The notes under the pieces were generated by a model. The model was not told the origin of the DNA, searched no databases, and saw only the letters and a program-made list of their open reading frames with translations. Position numbers and translations under genes: made by a program. From Nanosynbacter sp963524495 (GTDB lineage Bacteria > Patescibacteriota > Saccharimonadia > Saccharimonadales > Saccharimonadaceae): a stretch of 64,000 nt of DNA. Below, in pieces: positions 42,079-51,301 of the stretch (position 1 is the stretch's first letter; each line of letters starts with the position of its first letter). The stretch spans positions 62,001 through 126,000 of the forward strand of contig CP128407.1 of the NCBI GenBank assembly GCA_046846435.1. The letters run 5' to 3'.

Positions 42079-42806
42079 TTGAGATTAACTTGATTCCTGA
42101 TGTCAAGCGCGAGCTGCTTCGGGCAAAAATGATGCGTAACACCGTGACGGCGATGTCGATAACCGTCGGCATGATCGCGGTCGGGGTGGCAGTCGCTCTC
42201 GGCTTAATCTTTGGTGGTCAGATAGCCTTGGAGGCGCTGCATGATGGAACAATCAAGAACAAGGCGCGCGAGCTGACGTCGATTGAAGATCTCGATAAGC
42301 TAGTGACCATTCAGCATCAGCTGGCGACAATTAACAAACTATCAAGTGAGCGTCAGGCCGATTCACGACTATTTGACGTGATGACGGCGGTCAATCCGGT
42401 GGCGCCAAATAGTATTAAAATTGCGACGCTAAAGCTCAAACCAGAGTCACGGACAATTACTATTGAGGGCTCAGCCGAAAACGGCTATATTGCACTGGAG
42501 ATATTTAAAAAGACGATTACTAATACGACTGTGCAGACAACACAAAATGGGCAAGAGGTTAAACAACCGCTGGCTGAGAATCTGCAGGCGGGCGAGGCCA
42601 GTTTTGGTGAAGATGCCAACGGTAAGAAGGTGTTGCGCTTCTCGTTCACGTTTACCTATCCGGCAGAATTGTTCTCGAAAACGAGCGGCTCAGTGGTGAT
42701 TGCGACGCCAAACGGTAAAGTTGATGTGACTGATTCGCGGCTGGGGGTACCAGAGAGCCTATTTGCCAAGAAGCCAAAAGACGCTTCAAATAAGGAGAAA
42801 AACTAA
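42075..42806 (+). CDS. pilN: Type IV pilus assembly protein PilN
   Basis: 243 aa. Starts IEINLIPDVKREL, the INLLP-type PilM-binding motif, followed by one helix (about 25-48) and a periplasmic-side ferredoxin-like domain. The GTG at 42075 is chosen because of that motif and the 4-nt overlap with pilM. Confidence 0.9.
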   Translation: MIEINLIPDVKRELLRAKMMRNTVTAMSITVGMIAVGVAVALGLIFGGQIALEALHDGTIKNKARELTSIEDLDKLVTIQHQLATINKLSSERQADSRLFDVMTAVNPVAPNSIKIATLKLKPESRTITIEGSAENGYIALEIFKKTITNTTVQTTQNGQEVKQPLAENLQAGEASFGEDANGKKVLRFSFTFTYPAELFSKTSGSVVIATPNGKVDVTDSRLGVPESLFAKKPKDASNKEKN

Positions 42807-43483
42807 TGCCTGAAAATAAAGACGTTGCCATCCGTAAGCGCCAGCAGATTGACTCCTCGAAAAAAACCATGTTTCTGTTCGTGGCGGGTGCGGCATTTGT
42901 GAGTGGCGTGGCAATTGTGGTGTCGTTCTTCCTCGTGCGGCAGATTTTGTTTCATGGCGCAGTGGTGCTCGCGAAGCAAGACACTATCAATACGCTGGAG
43001 AATAATAAAAAGGCGGCCGAGTCGCTCAAAGATAATGTGCGTTCACTAGAGGCGAATGAGGCGCTTAACTCAGTGAAGTTAACGGATAGTAGTAGTCCAT
43101 TGCAGACAATTCTTGATGCGCTGCCGGCTAGTGCGAATGCCGATGCGCTTGGTGCGTCCATCCAGAAGAAGTTTGTCAATGGCATCGCCGGTCTGTCGCT
43201 GGAAAGCATCTCAGTCCACTATACGGCGAATGAGTCGGGTGCGGAGCAAGAGGACGCTGGTGATGGTCGCTCGGCGGTGAGTTTCACCATGACAGTGAGC
43301 GGTACGTCATCAAGCCTCAAGGAGCTATTAACGCGCTTTGAAAAATCAATTCGGGTTATCAATATTACCGAGATTGAGATGCAGGCCAGCGAGGATGGCA
43401 AGATGACGATGGATATCTCTGGCAAGGCCTATTTTGAGCCGGCGCAAAAAGTTGGATTAGGAAAGAAGGTGATCAAGCCATGA
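42806..43483 (+). CDS. pilO: PilO-like pilus assembly protein
   Basis: 225 aa. Cytoplasmic start, one helix (MFLFVAGAAFVSGVAIVVSF, about 22-41), coiled coil (about 50-85) and a C-terminal alpha/beta domain. Position after pilN and topology identify it; sequence similarity to PilO is low. Overlaps both neighbours (TAATG and ATGA). Confidence 0.75.
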   Translation: MPENKDVAIRKRQQIDSSKKTMFLFVAGAAFVSGVAIVVSFFLVRQILFHGAVVLAKQDTINTLENNKKAAESLKDNVRSLEANEALNSVKLTDSSSPLQTILDALPASANADALGASIQKKFVNGIAGLSLESISVHYTANESGAEQEDAGDGRSAVSFTMTVSGTSSSLKELLTRFEKSIRVINITEIEMQASEDGKMTMDISGKAYFEPAQKVGLGKKVIKP

Positions 43484-43710
43484 AGAAGAGCGATATAGCG
43501 ATGATTGTATTGATAGCCAGCCTCGGCGTTGTGGTAGCATATTTTGTTGCCAGTAGTATTCCGTTCTTGCGCGTACCATCATCGGGTGTAGAAGTACAGA
43601 CGATATCAAAGATTAGTCCAGATATTGAGCAGCCAGATAAGACAGTATTTAATCGTGAAGCTATTAACCCAACGGTGGAAGCAATTGTTGGCAAAGCGAC
43701 TGGTAGTTAG
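43480..43710 (+). CDS. Small pilus-operon membrane protein in the PilP position
   Basis: 76 aa with one helix (IAMIVLIASLGVVVAYFVAS, about 6-25) and a short outer tail containing SGVEVQTISKISPDIEQPD. There is no lipobox. It sits where pilP is in Gram-negative clusters but is not recognisably homologous. Confidence 0.65.
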   Translation: MKKSDIAMIVLIASLGVVVAYFVASSIPFLRVPSSGVEVQTISKISPDIEQPDKTVFNREAINPTVEAIVGKATGS

Positions 43711-43722
43711 CGCGGAGGTGAT

Positions 43723-45486
43723 ATGGCGCTACTGACGGATGATATGCAGGGAAAATTGATTGGCTTGCTGACGAGCGAGGGCTTGATTGAGCGGTCGGTT
43801 GTTAAGGAGGCGCAAAAACGCGCCAGCGAATCGGGTAAGCCGCTACTGTCACTGCTAACTGAGGAGCACCTTTTGGAGAATGAATTATTAGTGCATGCGG
43901 TGGCGCAACTATCTGGTGTGCCGTATGTTAATCTCGCAAGCAGCGTGATTGAGCAGCACATCTTGAACCTACTGCCGGAGGATGTTGCCGAGCGATTTAT
44001 GGCGGTACCACTGGCCGAGGTGCAGGGGCGCTTGGCGGTGGCGATGATTGACGCCAATAATGTCCAAGCGGTTGACTACCTAGCAAATCGTATCCAGCGA
44101 CCGCTCAAGGTATTTATGGCCTCCGAAGAAAGTATCCGTCACGTCCTTGGTCAGTACAGAACAGACTTATCATCGGTCAATGAAGCAGCGGAGGACTCGC
44201 AGCGCGAAGCACTGGATGAGTCGTCGCAGAACATTGTGACAATCGTTCAAGATTCACCGATTTCGCGGGCGCTTAGTACGATCCTAGAGTATGCAGTAAA
44301 GAGCCATGCCTCGGACGTACACATTGAGCCATTAGAAAAGGCGTTGAAAATTCGCTGCCGTGTTGATGGCGTGTTGCGGGAAATTATGCAGCTACCAAAA
44401 AGTATCGAACCAGCGCTAGTCAGCCGCATTAAAATTCTATCAAATCTCAAGATTGATGAGCATCGAATTCCGCAGGATGGTCAGTTTGCAGTCAATGTGG
44501 CCGGCAAGGACGTTGACCTGCGTATTGCGATTTCGCCAGTGGTATGGGGAGAGCAGGTGGTGATTCGTCTGCTTGATAAGACAGGTAACTCGTTTGATCT
44601 GACTGATATGGGGTATGCTGGGCGCGCACTGAGAGCCATCCAAAAAGGTATCAAGCGGCCGAGCGGAATGATTTTGACGTCTGGGCCGACTGGTTCGGGT
44701 AAGTCAACCAGTTTGTATGCGCTGATCAAGGAAATCAAGGACGACTCGATCAATATTGTGACGCTGGAGGATCCGGTGGAGTACAAGATTGACGGCGTTA
44801 ATCAGATTCAGGTGCACGCTGATGTTGGACTGACGTTTGCATCGGGCTTACGGTCAATCCTCCGGCAGGATCCCGACGTGGTGATGGTCGGTGAAATCCG
44901 CGATGCCGAGACAGCGAACTTGGCGGTGCAAGCGGCATTGACCGGACACTTAGTCTTCTCGACGCTGCACACTAATTCGGCGGCGGGTGTGCTGCCGCGG
45001 CTGCTGGATATGGGGATTGAACCGTTTTTGATCGCTAGTACCGTGAACACCATTATTGGTCAGCGGTTAGTCAGGCGGGTGGCGCCAAAATATGATTCAT
45101 ATCAATCGTCACCACTTGAAACGGAGACTATTCAGTCAACGGTTGGCCACCTCCTGCCAAAAACCCAGGCTGACATATCGACTGTTTCGCAGGATTTGGG
45201 CTACAAGGCCTTGCCATTATCTGGTCAAGCCGCTTATACTTTAGTCAGGGGCCGCGATATGCCGCAGACGCCGCAAGGTTACTCAGGGCGATGTGGTTTG
45301 TACGAGGTGATGGACGTCACTGAGGAAGTTCAAAACTTGATCGTCAAGCGGGCGACGAGCGCCGAGATTCAGCGGCTTGCCATTCAGCAGGGCATGATAA
45401 CGATGCGTCAAGATGGTTATCTCAAGGCGCTCAGTGGCGTGACAACATTAGAGGAAGTAAATCGGGTCGCAGCCGATACAGCATAA
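43723..45486 (+). CDS. pilB: Type IV pilus extension ATPase PilB, without the Cys4 zinc site
   Basis: 587 aa GspE/PilB ATPase. N-terminal MshEN-type domain (about 1-140), then the motor: DVHIEPLEKALKIRCRVDGVLRE, Walker A TSGPTGSGKSTSLYA (about 317-331), Asp box/Walker B DPDVVMVGEIRDAETANLA, His box TGHLVFSTLHTNSAAGV. The usual C-terminal tetracysteine zinc motif is absent; only GRCGLYEV keeps one Cys. Powers pilus extension. Confidence 0.94.
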   Translation: MALLTDDMQGKLIGLLTSEGLIERSVVKEAQKRASESGKPLLSLLTEEHLLENELLVHAVAQLSGVPYVNLASSVIEQHILNLLPEDVAERFMAVPLAEVQGRLAVAMIDANNVQAVDYLANRIQRPLKVFMASEESIRHVLGQYRTDLSSVNEAAEDSQREALDESSQNIVTIVQDSPISRALSTILEYAVKSHASDVHIEPLEKALKIRCRVDGVLREIMQLPKSIEPALVSRIKILSNLKIDEHRIPQDGQFAVNVAGKDVDLRIAISPVVWGEQVVIRLLDKTGNSFDLTDMGYAGRALRAIQKGIKRPSGMILTSGPTGSGKSTSLYALIKEIKDDSINIVTLEDPVEYKIDGVNQIQVHADVGLTFASGLRSILRQDPDVVMVGEIRDAETANLAVQAALTGHLVFSTLHTNSAAGVLPRLLDMGIEPFLIASTVNTIIGQRLVRRVAPKYDSYQSSPLETETIQSTVGHLLPKTQADISTVSQDLGYKALPLSGQAAYTLVRGRDMPQTPQGYSGRCGLYEVMDVTEEVQNLIVKRATSAEIQRLAIQQGMITMRQDGYLKALSGVTTLEEVNRVAADTA

Positions 45487-45504
45487 AAGAAAAGGGGGAC
45501 GATC

Positions 45505-46575
45505 ATGAATAATCAAGAATTACGCATCGAAATTTTACTCGAAGAGGTGGTCAAAAAGCGAGCCTCAGACCTCCACATTCAAGTGGGCCTGCCACCGATG
45601 CTGCGCATTGACGGAACATTGGTCGCAGCAACGGGCACACAGCCGCTTGATGAGGCGACCGTGGAGCGGCTGGTATTTCAGATTCTTGATGAGGATCAGC
45701 GGCAAATTTTGCTCAAGGACAAGGAGTTTGACTTTTCGTTTGCGTTCGGTACACTGGGGCGGTTCCGGGTGAATGCCTTTCATGAAAGGGGTAATTTGGC
45801 GGCGGCGCTGCGCTTAATTCCAAACGAGATCAAGACTGCGCAGGAACTGGGCATGCCACCAATTGTCAATACATTTGCCGATTTTCCACGCGGTTTGGTG
45901 TTGGTGACGGGGCCGACTGGCTCTGGTAAGTCGACGACGCTGGCGGCGCTGGTCGATAAAATTAATGCTGAAAAGTCGCAGCACATCATCACTATCGAAG
46001 ACCCAATCGAATTTACGCACAAGTCAAAGAAGTCAGTAGTGGTGCAGCGCGAGGTTCATTATGACACCTATTCGTTCTCAGCGGCGCTGCGTTCTAGCCT
46101 GCGCCAAGACCCGGACGTGGTGCTGATTGGCGAGATGCGCGACCTCGAGACAATCTCGGCGGCGATTACCATTGCCGAGACCGGGCACTTGGTATTTGCG
46201 ACACTGCACACCAACTCAGCGGCGCAGTCGATTGACCGTATGATCGACGTCTTTCCGCCGCACCAACAGCCGCAAATTCGGGCGCAGCTATCAAACATCC
46301 TGATGGCAATTTGTTCGCAGAGGCTGGTGCCGTCTATCGGTGGCGGCCGGGTGGTGGCGGCCGAGATTATGATTGCTAATCCAGCGGTGCGTAACATTAT
46401 TCGCGAGGGCAAGAGTCATCAGCTGGATGCCGTCATTCAGACGGGTGCTGATCAGGGCATGCAGACGATGGATCGAACGCTAGTGAATCTGGTACAGAAC
46501 GGTACGATTACGTATGATAGTGCTCGTGAGTTTGCGGTTGATCTAGCGGAGTTTGAGCGGCTTATCAGGGGATAG
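45505..46575 (+). CDS. pilT: Type IV pilus retraction ATPase PilT
   Basis: 356 aa. ASDLHIQVGLPPMLRIDG at the start, Walker A VTGPTGSGKSTTLAAL, DPDVVLIGEMRDLETISAA, TGHLVFATLHTNSAAQSIDRMIDVFPP (in parts), and the C-terminal GMQTMDRTL typical of PilT. Its presence implies that pili can retract and twitch. SD AAGGGGG upstream. Confidence 0.95.
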   Translation: MNNQELRIEILLEEVVKKRASDLHIQVGLPPMLRIDGTLVAATGTQPLDEATVERLVFQILDEDQRQILLKDKEFDFSFAFGTLGRFRVNAFHERGNLAAALRLIPNEIKTAQELGMPPIVNTFADFPRGLVLVTGPTGSGKSTTLAALVDKINAEKSQHIITIEDPIEFTHKSKKSVVVQREVHYDTYSFSAALRSSLRQDPDVVLIGEMRDLETISAAITIAETGHLVFATLHTNSAAQSIDRMIDVFPPHQQPQIRAQLSNILMAICSQRLVPSIGGGRVVAAEIMIANPAVRNIIREGKSHQLDAVIQTGADQGMQTMDRTLVNLVQNGTITYDSAREFAVDLAEFERLIRG

Positions 46576-46578
46576 CGC

Positions 46579-47790
46579 ATGAAAAAATATTACTATGAGG
46601 CCAGGGATTCAGCCACGCAAAAGATTACCAAGTCGGTTGTGCAGGCTGAGAGCGAGGTTGCCGCGGCGAAATTGTTGAGCGCTCAGGGCTTCGTGCCGCT
46701 GAAAATTGAGCTTCAAGATGAGCGTGAGGGCTTCTTTCAGCGATTGTCAAATAAAATATCGTCCAAGGACAAGATCGTTTTTACGCGGCAGCTAGCGACG
46801 TTGATTGGTGCGGGGTTGCCGCTGGTGCAGAGCATGCATACCGTGCTGGAGCAAACGCAAAACAAGCAGATGCAGAGTATCATTCAGGAGATAATTTCTG
46901 ATATTGAGGGCGGTCGGCAACTATCAAGCGCGTTCGAGAAACATCCAGAAGTATTTGACAATGTATATGTAGCGTTGGTGGCAGCCGGTGAGGCGTCAGG
47001 AACGTTGGACGAAGCACTTAAGCGCATCGCGTCACAGCAAGAAAAAGATGCAGCGATGCTTAGCAAAGTGCGTGGCGCCATGGTCTATCCGGCGATTGTG
47101 CTGTTGGTGATCATCGCGGTAGTGGTGTTCATGCTCGTGATGGTAGTGCCGCAGGTCGAAGGACTGTATGGCAGCTTACACAAAGAGCTACCGTTCACAA
47201 CGAAGGCCATGGTCAGCGTCGCTGGTTTTTTGGCGCAGTTTTGGTGGGCGTTGGTGATTTTACTTGGCATCGGTTTATATTTCTTTCAGCAGTATCTCAA
47301 AACCGAGGCTGGTATTCGCGCTAAAGATACGTTCAAGCTGAACATACCAGTGTTTGACGCCATGTTCCGCAAGCTGTACATGGCTCGCTTTACCCGCACC
47401 GGTCAAACACTTCTTAATAGCGGGGTGGCGATGCTGGACATGCTGCGCATCACCGCTCGGGCGGTCAATAATTCAGTTATCCGTCAAGGCATTGAGCATG
47501 CTAGCGAAAAGGTGAAGGGCGGCAAGGCGCTGTCAGTGTCCTTAAAAAATGAGGATTATATCTTGCCGATGGTGCCGCAGATGATCAAGATCGGTGAACA
47601 GTCGGGTAAGATTGATGAGATGATGGGTAAGTGCGCGCAGATTTACGAAGATGAGCTAGATGAGGAGATCAAGGCGATCACGACAACGATTGAACCGGTG
47701 CTGATGGTGGTCTTGGCGGTCGTGGCCGGTGTGATGGTGGGTGCGATAATCTTTCCAATTTATAATCTGGTCGGAGATATTAGCCTCTAG
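46579..47790 (+). CDS. pilC: Type IV pilus platform protein PilC
   Basis: 403 aa. Two T2SSF domains: FTRQLATLIGAGLPLVQSM (about 72-90) and FTRTGQTLLNSGVAMLDMLRI, with three membrane segments (about 170-195, 215-235 and the C-terminal VLMVVLAVVAGVMVGAIIF). Couples PilB/PilT to pilin insertion. Confidence 0.95.
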   Translation: MKKYYYEARDSATQKITKSVVQAESEVAAAKLLSAQGFVPLKIELQDEREGFFQRLSNKISSKDKIVFTRQLATLIGAGLPLVQSMHTVLEQTQNKQMQSIIQEIISDIEGGRQLSSAFEKHPEVFDNVYVALVAAGEASGTLDEALKRIASQQEKDAAMLSKVRGAMVYPAIVLLVIIAVVVFMLVMVVPQVEGLYGSLHKELPFTTKAMVSVAGFLAQFWWALVILLGIGLYFFQQYLKTEAGIRAKDTFKLNIPVFDAMFRKLYMARFTRTGQTLLNSGVAMLDMLRITARAVNNSVIRQGIEHASEKVKGGKALSVSLKNEDYILPMVPQMIKIGEQSGKIDEMMGKCAQIYEDELDEEIKAITTTIEPVLMVVLAVVAGVMVGAIIFPIYNLVGDISL

Positions 47791-47855
47791 ACAATCCATA
47801 AGCAGTACGGTACAATAACGAAAGAAAGTTAAGTCACAGAAAGGTGGGCAACTTC

Positions 47856-48329
47856 ATGGCTCAGCAAAAAGCAAATCGAGGGTTTACAATCATTGAAGTC
47901 GTGTTGGTGCTGGCGATCGCCGGACTGATATTTTTGATGGTATTCTTGGCATGGCCGGCCTTGCAGCGCAGCCAGCGCGACGCACAACGACGCAGTGACG
48001 TGACTCGGTTCGTCTCGCAGGTAAATAGTTATGCGACAAATAACAAGGGAAGTATCCCGAAAACCGATACGGGGTCGATCAACAGCTTCCTTGATTCGTA
48101 TATGAAGCGTGGCAACGGTGAATTCAAGGATCCGCAGACAGGCAACAATTACAGCGTGGTAACTGGCGTCGCCCAACAGGGTTCGGCAACGACCGAGAAG
48201 ATGGTCTATGCCACGAGCGCTCAATGTGATGGCGAAAATATTGTTGCCAAAAGTGGTTCGCCGCGCTCGTTTGCCGTCAAGGTGCAGCTGGAAGGAAGCG
48301 GTGCGTTTTGTAAAGACAACCAAAACTAA
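47856..48329 (+). CDS. Type IV pilin, probable major subunit
   Basis: 157 aa. Leader MAQQKANRG, cleavage G|FTIIEVVLVLAIAGLIFLMV with Glu+5, and a C-terminal domain with two Cys (SAQCDGEN, GAFCKDN) forming the D-loop. It is the first gene after the motor operon with its own SD (AAAGGTGG) and terminator, the arrangement expected for a highly expressed major pilin. Confidence 0.85.
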   Translation: MAQQKANRGFTIIEVVLVLAIAGLIFLMVFLAWPALQRSQRDAQRRSDVTRFVSQVNSYATNNKGSIPKTDTGSINSFLDSYMKRGNGEFKDPQTGNNYSVVTGVAQQGSATTEKMVYATSAQCDGENIVAKSGSPRSFAVKVQLEGSGAFCKDNQN

Positions 48330-48349
48330 CCAGAGACAACGAATTATTG

Positions 48350-48381
48350 GCAGCCTTCTACTATCAGGGGGCTGCTTTTTT
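48350..48381 (+). terminator. Terminator after the pilin gene
   Basis: GCAGCC/GGCTGC stem with a 14-nt loop and T6. Confidence 0.8.
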
Positions 48382-48407
48382 CATGATTTCTTGTTACCAT
48401 TAACAGT

Positions 48408-49274
48408 ATGATGGTAGTGACAATACTGGTGGGTGTAGCGATTCTTGGCGCAGTGATGGGAAGTTTTATCGGTGCTCAGGTGTGGCGAGTCCGTGCTCGG
48501 CAGCTCGTTGAAGACAAGCAGGCCGGCGAACCGGTTGATACGCTGGAACTCCGCCGCCTGAAGCTGCTGCTCAAACCTCTCAAGAAAGATCGATCGCAGT
48601 GTCTTTCCTGTGGGCACGAGCTACGCTGGTATGATTTGCTGCCAGTGGTGAGCTGGCTGGCTGCTAGAGGTCGCTGTCGGTATTGCCAGGCACCGATTGG
48701 CTGGATGGAGCTGGGGCTCGAAGTGGCGATGGCCGGGTTGTTTATGGCAGTGACGTGGCATGGCATGATGACGTTTACGGCGCCACTAATGATAACGAAG
48801 GTCGTGATTATGCTGATGGGGCTATCGTATCTAGCGTTCCTGTTCGTGTATGACAAGCGGTGGTTTTTGCTCCCGGACGTGGCAAATTGGCCGTTCGTGA
48901 TGTTGGGAGCACTATTTGCTGGGATTCATGTGGCGACTGGTCAGCTACCGGGCGGAGTGCTTGGACTGATGGCAGCGGTCGTCATTCTCAGTGGCGTGTA
49001 CACATTGCTCTACGTCGTGTCGAGTGGTCGCTGGATAGGGTTTGGTGATGTCAAGCTGACGCTCGGTCTCGCACTCTTTTTGATGGATTGGCGGCTAGCA
49101 TTTCTCGCGCTCTTTTTAGCAAATTTACTCGGCACGCTACTGGTACTGCCGGGGATGCTTCGAGGCACAGTGCAGCGTGGAGCACGAATCCCATTCGGGC
49201 CGCTATTGATCGTTGGCTTTCTTATTTCGTGGTTTTTTGGTGCCAGGATCGTGGATTGGCTTATCGTGATTTGA
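48408..49274 (+). CDS. pilD: Prepilin peptidase
   Basis: 288 aa, multi-pass. The N-terminal cytoplasmic loop has the CLSCGHELRWYDLLPVVSWL and CRYCQAP tetracysteine motif; aspartyl-protease residues are in VYDKRWFLLPD (first Asp) and GFGDVKLTLGLALF (second). It cleaves all pilins of the window and in many bacteria N-methylates them. Confidence 0.94.
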   Translation: MMVVTILVGVAILGAVMGSFIGAQVWRVRARQLVEDKQAGEPVDTLELRRLKLLLKPLKKDRSQCLSCGHELRWYDLLPVVSWLAARGRCRYCQAPIGWMELGLEVAMAGLFMAVTWHGMMTFTAPLMITKVVIMLMGLSYLAFLFVYDKRWFLLPDVANWPFVMLGALFAGIHVATGQLPGGVLGLMAAVVILSGVYTLLYVVSSGRWIGFGDVKLTLGLALFLMDWRLAFLALFLANLLGTLLVLPGMLRGTVQRGARIPFGPLLIVGFLISWFFGARIVDWLIVI

Positions 49275-49283
49275 TAGTGCTTA

Positions 49284-49292
49284 TGCTATAAT
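49284..49292 (+). promoter_or_regulatory. Extended -10 of the minor pilin operon
   Basis: TGc-TATAAT, nine bases before the ATG at 49302, no SD. Confidence 0.7.
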
Positions 49293-49301
49293 AATGAGCA
49301 T

Positions 49302-50039
49302 ATGAAGCGGTGGCAATCCGGGTTTACAATCGTTGAAGTGGTGTTGTTCTTGGCGATCACTGGCCTGTTGACCGTTGGCTTGTTAGCTGGCGTGAGTGCT
49401 GCACTGCGCCAACAACAATATCATGACGCTGTTCAATCGTTCGCCGGCTTTATTCGTGATCAGTATAGCCGAGTGATTAGTATCGAGAATGATCGGGGCG
49501 ATCGCGACACATGTCCTGTTAAGGGTGCAACAAACGACGGAGCTCGGGGCCAGTCGAATTGCGTTGTCGTTGGTCGCTATGTCAAGTCGACGAATTCCGA
49601 GGCACGTTCATTTACCGCCTATCCGCTGTACGCTCTGAAGCGCTCGGGAGTGTGGACGTATAGCTATAGTGAAAGTGAGGCAAATACCTATACGGTTGGC
49701 TGGGGTGCGCAGGTACGCTCGCTCACGGCAACTAATACCATTGGTAGAGAACTGGCTCTATTAATATACCGCGATCCAGATAGCGGGCAGGTTGTCGTAC
49801 GCACGAATGACGCGCCGTATTCACCGGCTAATATTAATAATTTTATTCGCAATATGCAGCCGAATGGCGGTATGTATACGGCCGATTTACAGCTGCGGCA
49901 GCGAGAGTTTTGTATCTATGATACTGGCTGGTCAGTTGGCCAGAGGCTGTCAGTCTTTCTGGGGGCAAAGGCCGGCTCGAGCGAGGCAGTGACGGTCGGT
50001 CATGCGACAAAGGGGTGCGATAATGAAGCGACGGCATAG
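49302..50039 (+). CDS. Minor pilin (pseudopilin) 1
   Basis: 245 aa. G|FTIVEVVLFLAITGLLTVGL prepilin N-terminus; the C-terminal domain has four Cys (DTCPVKG, SNCVVVG, EFCIYDT, KGCDNE). First of four overlapping genes that probably build the pilus tip complex. Confidence 0.85.
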   Translation: MKRWQSGFTIVEVVLFLAITGLLTVGLLAGVSAALRQQQYHDAVQSFAGFIRDQYSRVISIENDRGDRDTCPVKGATNDGARGQSNCVVVGRYVKSTNSEARSFTAYPLYALKRSGVWTYSYSESEANTYTVGWGAQVRSLTATNTIGRELALLIYRDPDSGQVVVRTNDAPYSPANINNFIRNMQPNGGMYTADLQLRQREFCIYDTGWSVGQRLSVFLGAKAGSSEAVTVGHATKGCDNEATA

Positions 50040-50583
50040 CGCGCGGGGCGACACGATCATTGAAGTGGTAATGGCGGTAGCAATGTTTAGCATGCTGGCG
50101 ATCGGTATCATGGCACTCATGAACAGCGGCATTGCTATGGCGCAGCGATCATTAGAGTTGACGCTTGTGCGGCAACAGATTGATAGTCAAGCAGAAATGC
50201 TGCGCTACATTCACGACAAGTCGTCTCAGGCCGGCAGCTCATTTGCTACCCTCTGGGACGCGATGAAAGGTCGGACTATTGACTACGCTAATTCGCTATT
50301 GAATGTTAATCGATGTCCAGAGGCAATGCCGAGTGGGGGATTTGCCCTAGCGCCCAGCAAAAATACCTATCAGTTGATTACTAATAAGTATGAATTATCG
50401 CCGACATATGCCAAGATTTCAACTGCCCGAAATCCAATTTCTTTAGGTATTTCAATTCAGCTGGTGCGTGTTGAAGGTGGCCGCGCCTATGATGCGTACA
50501 TTCAGGCCTGCTGGATGAGTGTGGGGACTGACCGGCCAATGACCACGGGGACGATTGTGAGGATGTATGACACAGCGGTATAG
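50023..50583 (+). CDS. Minor pilin 2, Asp at +1
   Basis: 186 aa. MKRRHSARG|DTIIEVVMAVAMFSMLAIGI: Glu+5 is kept but the residue after the cleavage Gly is Asp in place of Phe/Met. It resembles GspI/PilV-type proteins by order. SD AAAGGGG lies within the end of the previous gene; 17-nt overlap. Confidence 0.82.
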   Translation: MKRRHSARGDTIIEVVMAVAMFSMLAIGIMALMNSGIAMAQRSLELTLVRQQIDSQAEMLRYIHDKSSQAGSSFATLWDAMKGRTIDYANSLLNVNRCPEAMPSGGFALAPSKNTYQLITNKYELSPTYAKISTARNPISLGISIQLVRVEGGRAYDAYIQACWMSVGTDRPMTTGTIVRMYDTAV

Positions 50584-51301
50584 ACGATACGGGTTTACCT
50601 TGATTGAACTGATGCTGGCGATGGCATTTGTGTCGGTGTTGCTGCTGGCGATTGCTACGATAGCGATCCAGGCCGGTAAGCTATATAATCGAGGCCTCAC
50701 GCTCAAAAGTATCAATCAGTCCGGCCGCGAGATTAGCGATAGCTTGCGGCGCGACTTTTTGCAGGCTAATGCCGGCAAGATAAGTGGTAATGCTAGTTCG
50801 GCCGTTGTCATGGTGCAGGCGGGGGGTGCCGATCGGAGTGGCCGACTGTGCCTCGGTGACTATTCATATGTCTGGAATGTGCCAAAGGTTGTCTCTGGAG
50901 AAGTGAAGTCCGGCGCGGGTATTATTACCGAGGTTGGCGGGCCGCATTCTGGTCGTCCGATTAATTTTGCTCGAGTGATTGACCCAGATGGTATGCTGTG
51001 CCAAAAAAATGAAACAACGGGGGCGTATATGTCAACGGTCGCGACGGATAAAGTGACGCATCTTCTCAAGCCAGCCGGGTCGAATGATGTGGTGCTGGCA
51101 ATTCATCAAATGAAAGCAGCGCGAGTGGCGGGTGGTAGTGGGGCAGACAGTCTGTATCGTCTGGAATTTGTCCTTGGAACCAGCCAGCTTGAGGCGGTCA
51201 ATACAGCTAACGGTACCTGTAAGCCACCGGCGGATAACAGTGAGAATCTCGACTTTTGCGCGATAAATAGTTTTGAGATGATTGTGAGGACAAATGGATA
51301 A
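50567..51301 (+). CDS. Minor pilin 3 (PilW/GspJ-like)
   Basis: 244 aa. YG|FTLIELMLAMAFVSVLLLAI start with Glu+5; globular domain with Cys at RLCLGDY, GMLCQKN, GTCKPP and DFCAIN. Overlaps the preceding gene by 17 nt and the next by 8 nt. Confidence 0.85.
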   Translation: MTQRYRRYGFTLIELMLAMAFVSVLLLAIATIAIQAGKLYNRGLTLKSINQSGREISDSLRRDFLQANAGKISGNASSAVVMVQAGGADRSGRLCLGDYSYVWNVPKVVSGEVKSGAGIITEVGGPHSGRPINFARVIDPDGMLCQKNETTGAYMSTVATDKVTHLLKPAGSNDVVLAIHQMKAARVAGGSGADSLYRLEFVLGTSQLEAVNTANGTCKPPADNSENLDFCAINSFEMIVRTNG

